38,514 nucleotides of DNA from contig JAJDJF010000012.1 of assembly GCA_030267065.1 (NCBI GenBank), forward strand, positions 1 through 38,514, read 5' to 3'. The notes under the pieces were generated by a model. The model saw only the letters and a program-made list of their open reading frames with translations, did not search any database and was not told the origin of the DNA. This stretch comes from Desulfovibrio sp. OttesenSCG-928-C06. GTDB taxonomy: Bacteria; Desulfobacterota; Desulfovibrionia; Desulfovibrionales; Desulfovibrionaceae. Positions 15,355 to 24,170 of the stretch are shown here, piece after piece (position 1 is the stretch's first letter; the number at the start of each line of letters is the position of its first letter). The position numbers and the translations under genes are program-made.

Positions 15355-15372
15355 TGTCAGTCTGTTTTTACA

Positions 15373-17010
15373 CTACCTTGCCAGAGCGGCCTTCAAATCC
15401 GCGTCAGCCGTGCTGATGGGCGTGATGTTGAAGTTATCAACCAGCACCTGCAGGACTGCCGGGGTAATAAACGCAGGCAGCGAGGGGCCGAGGTGGATGT
15501 TCTTGATTCCGAGGTGCAGCAGGGTCAGCAGCACAGCCACCGCCTTCTGCTCGTACCAGGAGAGAATCAGCGTGAGCGGCAGGTCGTTCACGCCGCAGTT
15601 AAAGGCGTCCGCAAGGGCAAGGGCGATCTTTACTGCGCTGAAGGCGTCGTTGCACTGACCCACGTCCAGCAGGCGCGGAATGCCGCCGATATCGCCAAGC
15701 TGCTTGTCAAAGAAGCGGAACTTACCACAGGCAAGGGTAAGAATAACCGTATCCATGGGGGCCTTTTCCACAAACTCGGTGTAGTAGTTACGGCCGGGCT
15801 TTGCGCCGTCGCAACCGCCAACAAGGAAGAAGTGCTTGATTGCGCCGCTCTTTACGCCGTCAATGACCTTGTCGGCCACGCCGAGCACGGTGTTGCGGCC
15901 AAAGCCTACCAGCACCTTGGTTTCCGGGTAGGAAGCAACCTGTTCGTCGCTGAAACCGGGGGTGGCGAGAGCGCGCGCGATAACCGCGCCGAAGTCGCCG
16001 TTCTTCACATGAGTCGTGCCGGGCCAGCCAACCAGACCGGTGGTGAACACGTTATCATGATAAGACTCGCGCGGGCGCTGGATGCAGTTGGTGGTAAACA
16101 GCACCGGGCCGGGGAAGTTGGGCAGTTCGTGAATCTGGTTCTGCCATGCGCTGCCGAAGTGCCCTGCGAAGTGCTTGAACTTCTTGAGTCCGGGGTAAGC
16201 GTGGGTGGGCAGCATTTCGCCATGGGTGTAAATGTTGATGCCCTTGCCTTCAGTCTGAACCAGCAGGTCGTGCAGATCCTTGAGGTCGTGACCGCTGACC
16301 AGAATGGCCTTGCCGGGACGCGGACGCAGCGGAACCTCGGTGGGTTCCGGGTGTCCATAGACGCCGGTGTTGCCGGAATCGAGCAGTTCCATGGCGCGCA
16401 GGTTGCTCTGGCCGCAATGCAGCACTGCCCCAACCCACTCGTCAAGGCTGCGTTCCTTGCCGTCAAACCCAAAGGCAAGACTTGCGAAAACATCCTTGTA
16501 ATGTGCCTGATCTTCCTCGCCGAGAATGGCGGCGTGGTCGGTGTAGGCGGCTACGCCCTTGAGTCCGTAAAGCAGGGTCTGGGCCAGCGAGTTGATGTTG
16601 GCATCTTCCGCCAGATAGCGGGTGCCGATGCCTTCAGCCTGCTCAAGCAGTCCCTTTTCATCCGCAGCGGGACGGAAGGCGCAAACCTTGATGCTGTCCG
16701 GGCAGAGCTTTTCAGCTGCGCGCGCGTTCAGCTTGTCGCGCTCATCCACCACGCGGTGAAGCATGGCGGTGAGGGAAACGGTGTCAAAATTAACGTTGGT
16801 GAGGGTGGAAAAAAGGGCGGCAACACAGGTTCTGCCCGCTTCCATCACATCCAGCCCCTTTTCAGCGGCAGCCAGGCCGGTTATGGCCAGCCCGCGCGAA
16901 GCGTAAACGATCAGATCCTGAATAGCTGCGGCTTCCGGTGTCTTACCGCAAACGCCAAGCTTGGTGCATCCCTGTCCCTGAAAGGTCTGTTCGCATTGAT
17001 TACAAAACAT
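15373..17010 (-). CDS. hcp: Hybrid cluster protein (hydroxylamine/NO reductase Hcp)
   Basis: 545 residues, full length. The N-terminal iron-sulfur motif has C3, C6, C15 and C21 (MFCNQCEQTFQGQGCTKLGVCGK region), the same spacing as Desulfovibrio vulgaris Hcp. Later cysteines and the LDVGQCNDAFSAVKIA block supply ligands of the hybrid Fe-S-O cluster. Hcp reduces nitric oxide (and hydroxylamine in vitro) and protects anaerobes from nitrosative stress; it is cytoplasmic. GGAGGAG precedes the ATG. Codon use is strongly biased to C- or G-ending codons, which suggests high expression. No hcr reductase is adjacent; electrons may come from the nearby flavodoxin-like or NapH-like protein (inference). 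Confidence 0.97.
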   Translation of the reverse strand: MFCNQCEQTFQGQGCTKLGVCGKTPEAAAIQDLIVYASRGLAITGLAAAEKGLDVMEAGRTCVAALFSTLTNVNFDTVSLTAMLHRVVDERDKLNARAAEKLCPDSIKVCAFRPAADEKGLLEQAEGIGTRYLAEDANINSLAQTLLYGLKGVAAYTDHAAILGEEDQAHYKDVFASLAFGFDGKERSLDEWVGAVLHCGQSNLRAMELLDSGNTGVYGHPEPTEVPLRPRPGKAILVSGHDLKDLHDLLVQTEGKGINIYTHGEMLPTHAYPGLKKFKHFAGHFGSAWQNQIHELPNFPGPVLFTTNCIQRPRESYHDNVFTTGLVGWPGTTHVKNGDFGAVIARALATPGFSDEQVASYPETKVLVGFGRNTVLGVADKVIDGVKSGAIKHFFLVGGCDGAKPGRNYYTEFVEKAPMDTVILTLACGKFRFFDKQLGDIGGIPRLLDVGQCNDAFSAVKIALALADAFNCGVNDLPLTLILSWYEQKAVAVLLTLLHLGIKNIHLGPSLPAFITPAVLQVLVDNFNITPISTADADLKAALAR

Positions 17011-17333
17011 AATTACTCCTCCGGTTTAAACCGTTCTTTATGCAGCATGTAGCACTGCCGTGTATTTTAAACCACCCCGTTGCAAAGGGGGAGTTCTATT
17101 GCCTTTAAAAAGGTATAAGCAAATCCACCTGATAAACATTATTAAAAACAAGATTAGCACCTCTACAGAATTTAAACTACCCCCTTGCAACGGGGTGGAT
17201 TTAATTCTCAAAAAAACAGGGGCAAACCCTGCTGTTTTCAGGCAGGGCACAGCGGCGCTAATCAAGGAATAGCAAGCGTCAGGCAATCCTGAAGAACTTT
17301 TGAACCCGCATTTGCAACGGAGGTTTCGGCGGC
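17011..17333. other. Divergent intergenic region between hcp and the NapH-like gene
   Basis: About 320 nt. It has a perfect 12-bp palindrome CGGTTTAAACCG at 17022-17033, just upstream of the hcp ribosome binding site, and a 140-bp element with inverted terminal repeats (17066-17204). No obvious CRP/FNR-like (HcpR) site was recognised. Confidence 0.5.
17066..17204. repeat. MITE-like element with 30-bp imperfect inverted repeats
   Basis: The left arm (17066-17095) and right arm (17174-17204) are inverted copies that match over about 30 nt apart from two small indels and few substitutions; both contain CCACCCCGTTGCAA followed by GGGGG. Each arm can also fold on itself (CCCC ... GGGG). The interior of about 78 nt is AT-rich and codes for nothing seen. 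The structure fits a non-autonomous mobile repeat or a dispersed intergenic palindrome. Confidence 0.6.
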
Positions 17334-18923
17334 ATGGAGTGTTGTGAGCAAGGAAGCATGAGAAAAATACTTTCCCGTACCTTTACCCTTGGCGAATGTC
17401 TGGGCTGGTGGGGCGTGGCCCTGTTAGTAGCACTGATGGGCGCGCATTTTTACCGGGCTTATGAATACGGCATGGCCGCCTGCGCTGGTGGCATGATTCT
17501 GTTCCTGTTCAGCCAGAGCGCGTGGAAGCGTTACGCAGTCGGCCTGTTTTTGCTCTGGGGGGCGCTGGAGTGGGCTGACACGGCCCGCATACTGGCAACG
17601 GTACGCATGCAGATGGGCGCGCCATGGCTGCGTGGCGCGGCTATCCTTGTTGCAGTCGGGGCGGTTACCGCTCTGGGTGGGTGGTGCGCCATAAAGCGCG
17701 GCAAGAAGCTCAGCGATGCAGAATCCGGCAGCGCTGCATCCGGGCTGGGCGAACGGGTCAGGCTGACTGGGCCGGGAGAACTGACCGCGCAGGACCGGCT
17801 GACTGGTTCGAATGAACGGGCTGCGCTGGTTGGGCTAACCTGTCAGAACGAACAAGCTGGGCTGGACGGTCCGGACAAACGGCCCGAACCTGGTAAACTA
17901 ACCGGGCAGGACAAAAAGGCCGGACTGTCAGAACAGGCCTCACCAGCCATGTTTCAGGCTGCTATCTTCATGATCACCTTTTTGCTGCTGTTCTTTATCC
18001 GCCAGAAGGCGCAAACAGACTTGCTGCTGTTGGAGCGCTTTTTTCCCGTTATCGGGGCGGTGCAGATCTTTCTGGCCTCATGGTACGCCGCTTTTGTGGC
18101 CGGCAAGCTAATCAGTCCACGCTCCAGCCGCAAGACAAGACGCAGCATCTGGCTGCTTTTCGCGCTGGTCTTTTTTGCTCAGTTCGCGTTGGGGTTGCGG
18201 GGTGTGCCGCACATGCTGATGACCGGGCAACTGCATGTGCCGATTCCGGGCTTCATCATCTATGCGCCGGTTTTTCGCGGCAGTTTCAGTATGATGCCGG
18301 TTATGGCCGCCGTGATTGTGCTGCTGGCCGGAAGCTCATGGTGCAGCCTGCTCTGCTACTGCGGCGGGTTTGACGCGGTTGCTTCTGGCATATCCCACAA
18401 AACGCCGCGCCCGGCCCCCCGGCTTTTTACGCTGGCTCTAAAATACGGCAGATTCGCGGTGCTGCTCATCGGCGTTCTGGCGGCTTTGGGCCTGCGTCTG
18501 GCTGGCGCGGACATGGGGCTGGCAATCAGCGCCGCCATTATCTTTGCGGTAATCAGCCTTGGCGTGATGCTGCTAGTATCACGCAAGTACGGCAGCATGG
18601 CCCACTGCACGGCATTTTGCCCCTTCGGGCTGCTGGTCAACCTGTTTTCCCGCCTCTCACCGTGGCGTATCAAGGTAAGTGACGCCTGTAACAACTGCGG
18701 GGCTTGTGAAAAAGTCTGCCTTTACCGGGCAATTACACCGGAAAGCCGCGCCAAAGGCGGCGTGAACCTGCGCTGCTCCCTTTGCCGCGATTGCGTAGGA
18801 GTGTGCGGCAAGAAGGCCATACGCCTGCACAGCCCCCTGCTGCCCGCGCGGTACGCCGCCACAGTATTTGTGGGCCTGATAACCGTGCTGCATGTGCTGT
18901 TCCTGAACCTTGCGCGGGTTTAA
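17334..18923 (+). CDS. NapH/NosR-like polytopic membrane iron-sulfur protein
   Basis: 529 residues. The N-terminal half has several membrane segments (about 22-120), then a hydrophilic linker (122-204), then more membrane segments (205-420). Two CxxxC motifs lie at membrane edges (C337-xxx-C341-Y and C425-xxx-C429-P), as in NapH, CcoG and NosR. Two 4Fe-4S ferredoxin clusters follow (C452, C455, C458, C462 and C481, C484, C487, C491), and one last membrane helix. Such proteins pass electrons between quinol and soluble partners. The linker carries degenerate repeats rich in LTG/Q/D/E. A GGAGG lies 10 nt before the ATG at 17334; a second ATG at 17358 is possible. Divergent from hcp. Confidence 0.8.
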   Translation: MECCEQGSMRKILSRTFTLGECLGWWGVALLVALMGAHFYRAYEYGMAACAGGMILFLFSQSAWKRYAVGLFLLWGALEWADTARILATVRMQMGAPWLRGAAILVAVGAVTALGGWCAIKRGKKLSDAESGSAASGLGERVRLTGPGELTAQDRLTGSNERAALVGLTCQNEQAGLDGPDKRPEPGKLTGQDKKAGLSEQASPAMFQAAIFMITFLLLFFIRQKAQTDLLLLERFFPVIGAVQIFLASWYAAFVAGKLISPRSSRKTRRSIWLLFALVFFAQFALGLRGVPHMLMTGQLHVPIPGFIIYAPVFRGSFSMMPVMAAVIVLLAGSSWCSLLCYCGGFDAVASGISHKTPRPAPRLFTLALKYGRFAVLLIGVLAALGLRLAGADMGLAISAAIIFAVISLGVMLLVSRKYGSMAHCTAFCPFGLLVNLFSRLSPWRIKVSDACNNCGACEKVCLYRAITPESRAKGGVNLRCSLCRDCVGVCGKKAIRLHSPLLPARYAATVFVGLITVLHVLFLNLARV

Positions 18924-19284
18924 GAACTCGGCGTGTACAGCTTATGTGGGCCTCCGGCGGCCAAGGGGTCTGCCATTGGAACCCGTCAGATAGGAACCGT
19001 CAGATTAGTCCGGCCTTATTCCACCCGGCACGAACGGCCCCTGAATCCCGCATTGATGCAAGTGACACGAGGTGTAGACATAACACGCTCCTTTTGCGCT
19101 CCTATTCCCACAATACAAAACTCTCCCGGTAAAACCGGGAGAGTTTAAATTATAGACAAGCGATAGCTGTCTTTTTACTGGCACCCCACCTGAAAGCACC
19201 AACCGGATGCAACGCCGCGCGTTGCCGGGGAGAGGGGGTGCAGGAGGCACCAAACACTTTTCCAGTAAAAAAACTCTCTGCCTG
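18924..19284. other. Intergenic region between convergent genes
   Basis: About 360 nt between the NapH-like gene and the metal ATPase gene. It holds one strong bidirectional terminator at 19118-19146. No gene or other element was recognised in the rest. Confidence 0.5.
19118..19146. terminator. Bidirectional terminator
   Basis: 13-bp perfect stem AAACTCTCCCGGT / ACCGGGAGAGTTT closing a 3-nt AAA loop, with T-rich flanks on both strands. It can serve both converging genes. Confidence 0.85.
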
Positions 19285-21456
19285 TTACTTTACACGCATT
19301 ACGCGCACCACGTTCAGCACGGCCAGCAGCGCAACGCCCACGTCTGCGAACACTGCCTCCCACAGGCCGCTCAGGCCTGCAACGCCGAAGCACATGATCA
19401 GCCCCTTTACGCCAAGCGCCAGTACGATGTTCTGCCAGACAACGGCTTTGACCTTGCCAGCTATGTCGTACAGGGTTGCCACCTTGAGGGGCGAATCGTT
19501 AAGGATTACCGCGTCCGCCGCTTCAATGGCGGCTTCGGAGCCGATTCCACCCATGGCGATGCCCACACGGGCCAGCGCCAGACCGGGCGCATCGTTGATG
19601 CCGTCGCCTACGAAGGCGGTTTTTTCCGGATCCGCCACTTCTTCCATGGCCCGCACCTTGTCGCCGGGCAAAAGCTGTGAGCGGTAGGCGTCCGGCCCAA
19701 GGCGCTTTGCGGCCCAGGCCACGGCCTGCTCGCGGTCGCCGCTCAGAATAACAGTCTTCAGTCCCTTGGAACGCAGGGCGGCAATGGATTCCGGCGCATC
19801 TTCCTTCAAAGTGTCGGCAACCAGCAGGTAGCCGAGGTAGCGCCCGCTTTGCGCGACATACACAACGCTGCCCGGCTCGGTTACTTCCGGCGCGTCCAGC
19901 CCGATGGAGCGCATCAGGGCGGCGTTACCGGCATAAAAGTCCTCATTGCCTGAGCGCGCATGCATGCCCTGCCCCGGCACTTCTTCCACCACCAGATCCG
20001 CCGGACGGTTAAAGCCGTCCACAAGACTCATGATTGATACGGCAATTGGGTGATTGGACTCGGACTCCGCCATGGCAGCGGCGGCAAGGAGTTCGTCAGA
20101 GCTTACTCCCTCAGCCGGAATCCGGGCTGTGACCGAGAAGCTGCCCTGGGTCAAGGTTCCGGTCTTGTCAAAAATAACCGTGCCTGTTTTGAGGATTCCG
20201 TCCATCACGTTGCCGCCCTTGACCAGAATGCCGTGGCGCGAGGCCAGACCGATACCGCCAAAGTAGCCAAGGGGAATGGAAACCAGCAATGCGCAGGGGC
20301 AGGAGATAACCAGCAGAACCAGCGCGCGGTAAATCCAGGTTTCCCACATGGCCCCGCCAAGCAGCGGGGGCAGAATGGCAACCAGTGTGGCTACCAGCAC
20401 CACTGCGGGCGTGTAGTAACGGGCAAAGCGGGTGATAAAGCGCTCGGTTGGCGACTTGCGCGCGGCTGCGTTTTCCACCATCTCAAGGATGCGGGCCATG
20501 TGTGTGTCCGCAAAACGGCTGGTGGCCTCCATTTCGAGCAGCATATTCATGTTGATGCTGCCGGCGTTGATTTTGTCGCCAAGGCCAACGCCAACGGGCA
20601 TGGATTCGCCGGTCAGGGGCGAGGTGTCGATTTGCGAAGAGCCTGCGACAACCACGCCATCAAGCGGTACCTTTTCGCCGGGGCGCACCACCAGCCTGTC
20701 GCCGGGGGCAATATCCTCAACCGGAACGCTTTTTACCTCGCCGTTGGACAGGATATTCGCCGTTGTGGGGCGGCTGGCCAGCAAAGCCCGGATGGAACCG
20801 CGCGAGTTGCGGGCCGCAAGCTCCTGCAAGAATTCCCCGATGCTATAGAACAGCATCACGCCCACGGCCTCGGCCAGATGCCCCAGCACCACAGCCGCCA
20901 CTGTTGCCAGCCCCATGAGCGTGAACTCGTTCAGATAATCGCCGCTACGCAAACCGTGCCAAGCGTTTTTGAACACCGGAACGCCACAAAGAAAATATGG
21001 AATGGCGTACAGCAAGCGCACCGGCCACGGCCCGGCCGCCAGAGTCAGCGATTCCTCAAAAATCATGGTCAGCGCAAAAAGAACGGCACTGATGGACATC
21101 ACCAGCACTTCACGCTTTTGCTCCGGCGAAAGGCCCTTCTGGTCCAGCCCCGCTGTGTCGGTTACCGGCGTGTGGCAGGCGCAACGCCCGCCATGTGAAT
21201 GCCCATGCGAATGCGAATGACTATGCGATTCATCATCATCGCAATGTCCATCACAGGCCGTTGCGGTTCCGTTATCTGCCTCGCCGCAAATCTGGCCAGC
21301 AGTCTGGACTGAAGCCTGTTCCAAAGTATTCCCAGAAGCAGCCCCGGAAGCGTGTCCATCATGGCAACAGCTTTGCCCGTGCTTGCCGCAGCAGGAACCC
21401 GCGTGACTGTGATTATGCGGCATGCCTATTTCGAATTTGTTACTTATTGAGCTCAT
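19285..21456 (-). CDS. Heavy-metal P1B-type ATPase (Zn/Cd/Pb exporter type)
   Basis: 723 residues. It has the LTGES actuator loop (281-285), the CPC metal-site motif in SCPCALLVS (C386, C388), the phosphorylation motif DKTGTLT (from 430) and GDGINDAPGLALA near the C-terminus. These define an inner-membrane pump that exports soft divalent metals with ATP. The first about 95 residues are a Cys/His-rich tail (SCCGKHGQSCC and a long HSHSHSHGHSHGG stretch) instead of a standard GMxCxxC metal domain. The ATG at 21456 overlaps the stop of the upstream ArsR regulator (TAATG), so the two are translationally coupled. Another ATG 11 codons in is possible. Confidence 0.95.
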   Translation of the reverse strand: MSSISNKFEIGMPHNHSHAGSCCGKHGQSCCHDGHASGAASGNTLEQASVQTAGQICGEADNGTATACDGHCDDDESHSHSHSHGHSHGGRCACHTPVTDTAGLDQKGLSPEQKREVLVMSISAVLFALTMIFEESLTLAAGPWPVRLLYAIPYFLCGVPVFKNAWHGLRSGDYLNEFTLMGLATVAAVVLGHLAEAVGVMLFYSIGEFLQELAARNSRGSIRALLASRPTTANILSNGEVKSVPVEDIAPGDRLVVRPGEKVPLDGVVVAGSSQIDTSPLTGESMPVGVGLGDKINAGSINMNMLLEMEATSRFADTHMARILEMVENAAARKSPTERFITRFARYYTPAVVLVATLVAILPPLLGGAMWETWIYRALVLLVISCPCALLVSIPLGYFGGIGLASRHGILVKGGNVMDGILKTGTVIFDKTGTLTQGSFSVTARIPAEGVSSDELLAAAAMAESESNHPIAVSIMSLVDGFNRPADLVVEEVPGQGMHARSGNEDFYAGNAALMRSIGLDAPEVTEPGSVVYVAQSGRYLGYLLVADTLKEDAPESIAALRSKGLKTVILSGDREQAVAWAAKRLGPDAYRSQLLPGDKVRAMEEVADPEKTAFVGDGINDAPGLALARVGIAMGGIGSEAAIEAADAVILNDSPLKVATLYDIAGKVKAVVWQNIVLALGVKGLIMCFGVAGLSGLWEAVFADVGVALLAVLNVVRVMRVK

Positions 21457-21878
21457 TATGATTCCACCTCGGTTTCAAGGGAGTGAATTTCAAGCGAATG
21501 CAGGCAGTCCTTGTCTGATTCGTCCAAATCAGCGCAGATGCTGTCCTCACGGCGCAGGATTTCCTGAATGCGTTCTTCGTCGCGCAAAATCGCCGGATGG
21601 CTGGACAGGTTGCTCAAAACCAGATGCAGGGCATCGCGCACTGCGCGGCTGCTTTTTTCCGGGTCAGCCAACCGGTAGTAGACCCATTTACCGTGCTTGG
21701 TGCTTTCGATCAGGCGGGCCTGACGCAACACGGACAGATGCTTGGACGTGGTGGACGGCGCAAGATCCAGAAACGCCGTAACCTGACACACGCACATCTC
21801 GCGCCCGCGCATGGCCATCATGATGCGCAGCCGGTTCTCATCGGTAAGAGCCTTGGTGACAGTCAAAAAATCGAGCAT
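21456..21878 (-). CDS. ArsR/SmtB-family metal-sensing repressor
   Basis: 140 residues. It is a winged helix-turn-helix protein with the recognition region VTAFLDLAPSTTSKHLSVLRQARLI. The metal-binding CVC motif (MCVCQV near residue 29) is in the position used by ArsR and CadC (ELCVCDL) for As(III), Cd(II) or Pb(II). The C-terminal tail has additional Cys and acidic residues. It should repress its own operon and release DNA on metal binding, turning on the P-type ATPase that follows. An 8-bp dyad overlaps its promoter. Confidence 0.93.
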   Translation of the reverse strand: MLDFLTVTKALTDENRLRIMMAMRGREMCVCQVTAFLDLAPSTTSKHLSVLRQARLIESTKHGKWVYYRLADPEKSSRAVRDALHLVLSNLSSHPAILRDEERIQEILRREDSICADLDESDKDCLHSLEIHSLETEVES

Positions 21879-21943
21879 GTTATTTTCCTTGTATGGATCA
21901 TTATTTCGTTAAAAAGCACATTTTGCCAAGTGACGAATCGTCT

Positions 21944-21979
21944 TCATTTCGATATATGGCGAAATGAGAATCATGTCAA
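21944..21979 (-). promoter_or_regulatory. Promoter and ArsR-type operator of the metal export operon
   Basis: On the minus strand: -35 TTGACA (21979-21974), a 17-nt spacer and -10 TATATC (21956-21951). The dyad TCATTTCG / CGAAATGA (21944-21951 with 21960-21967) covers the spacer and -10 box, exactly where an ArsR repressor would block polymerase. Confidence 0.75.
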
Positions 21980-22056
21980 CAAACAAAATGTTTTAACTGT
22001 ACAAAGTTATCTTGCCGCCCTGCCGCTTTGCCGCGCACTGCAAGGCTTTTGCCTAC

Positions 22057-22092
22057 AAAAAAAGCGGCCCGCGCCATCAGGACGCGGGCCGC
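22057..22092 (-). terminator. Rho-independent terminator of the lptF-lptG-phosphotransferase operon
   Basis: 10-bp stem GCGGCCCGCG / CGCGGGCCGC with a 9-nt loop, followed on the minus strand by a run of seven T, about 36 nt after the stop at 22128. Confidence 0.92.
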
Positions 22093-22127
22093 ATAAGACC
22101 TATGTAACTGCCCAAACCGGCAGTACT

Positions 22128-24170
22128 TTACTTTTTGTTGTTATACAGCATGTACTTGGCAGTGTGCTGGAAGGCTTCTGCCAAATCGCGCATTTTGGCG
22201 AATGTTTCAGGTTCCTGTTCCTTATAGTCGGTGCCGTCAGGGTCATCCAGCCGGAAAAGCGAGCGCTGCCCGGCACGGTTGTCATAATAGCAGAACTCGC
22301 CCATGTGCAGACGGATTGGGGTATCGTTGCGTCCGCTGATAAAGGCCGCGCGGCTGCCTGCAAAACGCGCGTCCAGCAAGTCGCGCCCCAGTGTCCAGTT
22401 GTTGTAGCTTATGTCCGCAAGCGAGGCCACGGTGGGAAAAACATCAATCTGACTGGCCGGTTCCGCATCTACTCCCGGTTCAACCCGTCCGGGGGCGTGC
22501 AGCAACATGGGTACATGCCAACTGCCAAGCTGGGCGCTCCTGTAAGACGCATTGACGTTCTGGCTGGGGTCGTTGATACCGTGATCCCCAAACAGCACGA
22601 AAATCGTATTCCTGTAGTAGTCAGACTGCCGGGCCAGCGCAAAGAACTCGCGCAGGGCGTAGTCCGCAAAGCGCATGGAGTTGTACTCGTCCTCGCTCAC
22701 AAAGCCGTAATTAAGGCGGTCTTCCTCGCTAAGCGGAAGCTCTTTGAAACCGGGAATATCGTCAGGAATCGTGTAAGGCTTATGGAAGCTCGAAGTCTGA
22801 ATCACGGCCAGAAACGGTTTTTCCGTCAGGCCGGTGAAAAGCTTGTGCGATTCCATCAGCAGATCCCAGTCCGAAATTCCCCACACGTCCACATTGGGCG
22901 CTTGCCAGTAACGCTCCTCAAGGATGTTCAGGCCGCTGATATTGTTGCCCAGAATGCCGCGAATGTTCGCCCAGTTGGTGTTGCCGCCAAGCATGTAATA
23001 TTTGTCGTAATCGTCAAATTCGTTGGCGATCAGGCGCTGATCCACCACCAGCTGGTTGCGCGAGCCGGTGCTGGTCTGGGTAACGTCCGGGATGCCGGTC
23101 ATGCTGGTAAATACCGCCCGGGCCGTGGTACGGGCGTTGGAATAAAAATGCGGGTAATAGCGCGATTCGGCTGCCAGTTCCTTCAAAAACGGTGTTGGAT
23201 CGGCATTGCCGGGCGCAAAGGAGCTCTTGGGATGGCCCATGGATTCCATGATGATTATCACCACGTTGGGGCGCTTGCCTGCCCCACCCGCTGTCCCGCC
23301 GGATACTCCGGCAGCCGCAGCGTCAAATGCCCCATCAGACGCAGCCTCATGGCGACGCAGGTAGTTGAGGGAGGCTTCGTCCGGGTCGTCAACGTGCAGA
23401 TATCTGGCGATTACCGGGTAATGCTTGCGAGCCTGACTCAGGCTGAACCCGTCGTCTTTGGAAGCCCGGAAGGTATCCCACAGGTTTTGCAGGGGATTCA
23501 GGGCCAGCGCGGTAACCACCGGGCTGGGCGAAAAATAGGCGTTGCTCCAGCGCAGCGGAAAAAGATTACTGCTGACCTGACCGTAAGCTGCCCAGGCGAA
23601 GATGATAAAACCGATCAGCCAGGCGCAGACCTTGCCGGGCGTGCTCCAGTAAGGTTTAATCTGTTTTACGGCCATGGCCCTGATGAACAGCGCGCTTAAA
23701 AGCGCGGCAACAAACAGGCCCGCGCAAATCAGGATAACCGGGTAACTTTCCCAGACCATGCCAAGGCTGACCGTGAAGTCCTCAAGCAGCTCCAGAATTG
23801 TGAAGTTCAGCCGGATACCCAGATAGGAGTAAAACCCGAAGTCTACCGCGTAAACCAGCCACAACAGCAAAAACAGTAGCAGGTAAACAATAAGGACGCG
23901 CAGCCCCCAGTTTTGCAGGCGGCGACCCAGCGGCCGGATGGTCAGGATAAGACCGAGCGGAAAAGTAAGTATGGCGGCAATACGCCCGTCAAAACGGCAG
24001 CCGATGTAAAAGCCCTTGAGCAGGTCATCAAACGGCTCGTCCGGAAGCAAATCATAAAGATAGACGGCAAAAGCCAGACGGGCTGCTATCAGCATCAACC
24101 AGGTGCCGCCCAGAAAAAGCATATATAATTTCAGGGCGGAAATACCCTTGTTATGTCCATAGGTTATCAT
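22128..24170 (-). CDS. LTA-synthase-like membrane phosphotransferase (sulfatase superfamily)
   Basis: 680 residues from the ATG at 24170, chosen because it overlaps the lptG stop as ATGA and has GAGG 8 nt upstream; a GTG at 24194 is less likely. About five membrane helices (10-200) are followed by a periplasmic sulfatase-fold domain. Visible metal and nucleophile motifs are VVIIIMES (E309), NARTTARA (Thr 348 or 349, the nucleophile position of LtaS/EptA-type enzymes) and LFGDHG. Such enzymes move phosphoglycerol or phosphoethanolamine from phospholipid to a glycan or lipid acceptor. Its place behind lptF and lptG suggests that it modifies lipopolysaccharide or a periplasmic glucan. The substrate is not known. 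Confidence 0.85.
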   Translation of the reverse strand: MITYGHNKGISALKLYMLFLGGTWLMLIAARLAFAVYLYDLLPDEPFDDLLKGFYIGCRFDGRIAAILTFPLGLILTIRPLGRRLQNWGLRVLIVYLLLFLLLWLVYAVDFGFYSYLGIRLNFTILELLEDFTVSLGMVWESYPVILICAGLFVAALLSALFIRAMAVKQIKPYWSTPGKVCAWLIGFIIFAWAAYGQVSSNLFPLRWSNAYFSPSPVVTALALNPLQNLWDTFRASKDDGFSLSQARKHYPVIARYLHVDDPDEASLNYLRRHEAASDGAFDAAAAGVSGGTAGGAGKRPNVVIIIMESMGHPKSSFAPGNADPTPFLKELAAESRYYPHFYSNARTTARAVFTSMTGIPDVTQTSTGSRNQLVVDQRLIANEFDDYDKYYMLGGNTNWANIRGILGNNISGLNILEERYWQAPNVDVWGISDWDLLMESHKLFTGLTEKPFLAVIQTSSFHKPYTIPDDIPGFKELPLSEEDRLNYGFVSEDEYNSMRFADYALREFFALARQSDYYRNTIFVLFGDHGINDPSQNVNASYRSAQLGSWHVPMLLHAPGRVEPGVDAEPASQIDVFPTVASLADISYNNWTLGRDLLDARFAGSRAAFISGRNDTPIRLHMGEFCYYDNRAGQRSLFRLDDPDGTDYKEQEPETFAKMRDLAEAFQHTAKYMLYNNKK

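Noticed and set aside
15493-17052. 519-residue plus-strand open frame opposite hcp
   Set aside because: It is the antisense shadow of hcp, open because of that gene's strong codon bias. It has no recognisable domain.
21597-23699. 700-residue plus-strand open frame across the ArsR gene, intergenic DNA and the phosphotransferase gene
   Set aside because: It crosses two real genes on the other strand and a terminator, and its composition is that of an antisense frame.
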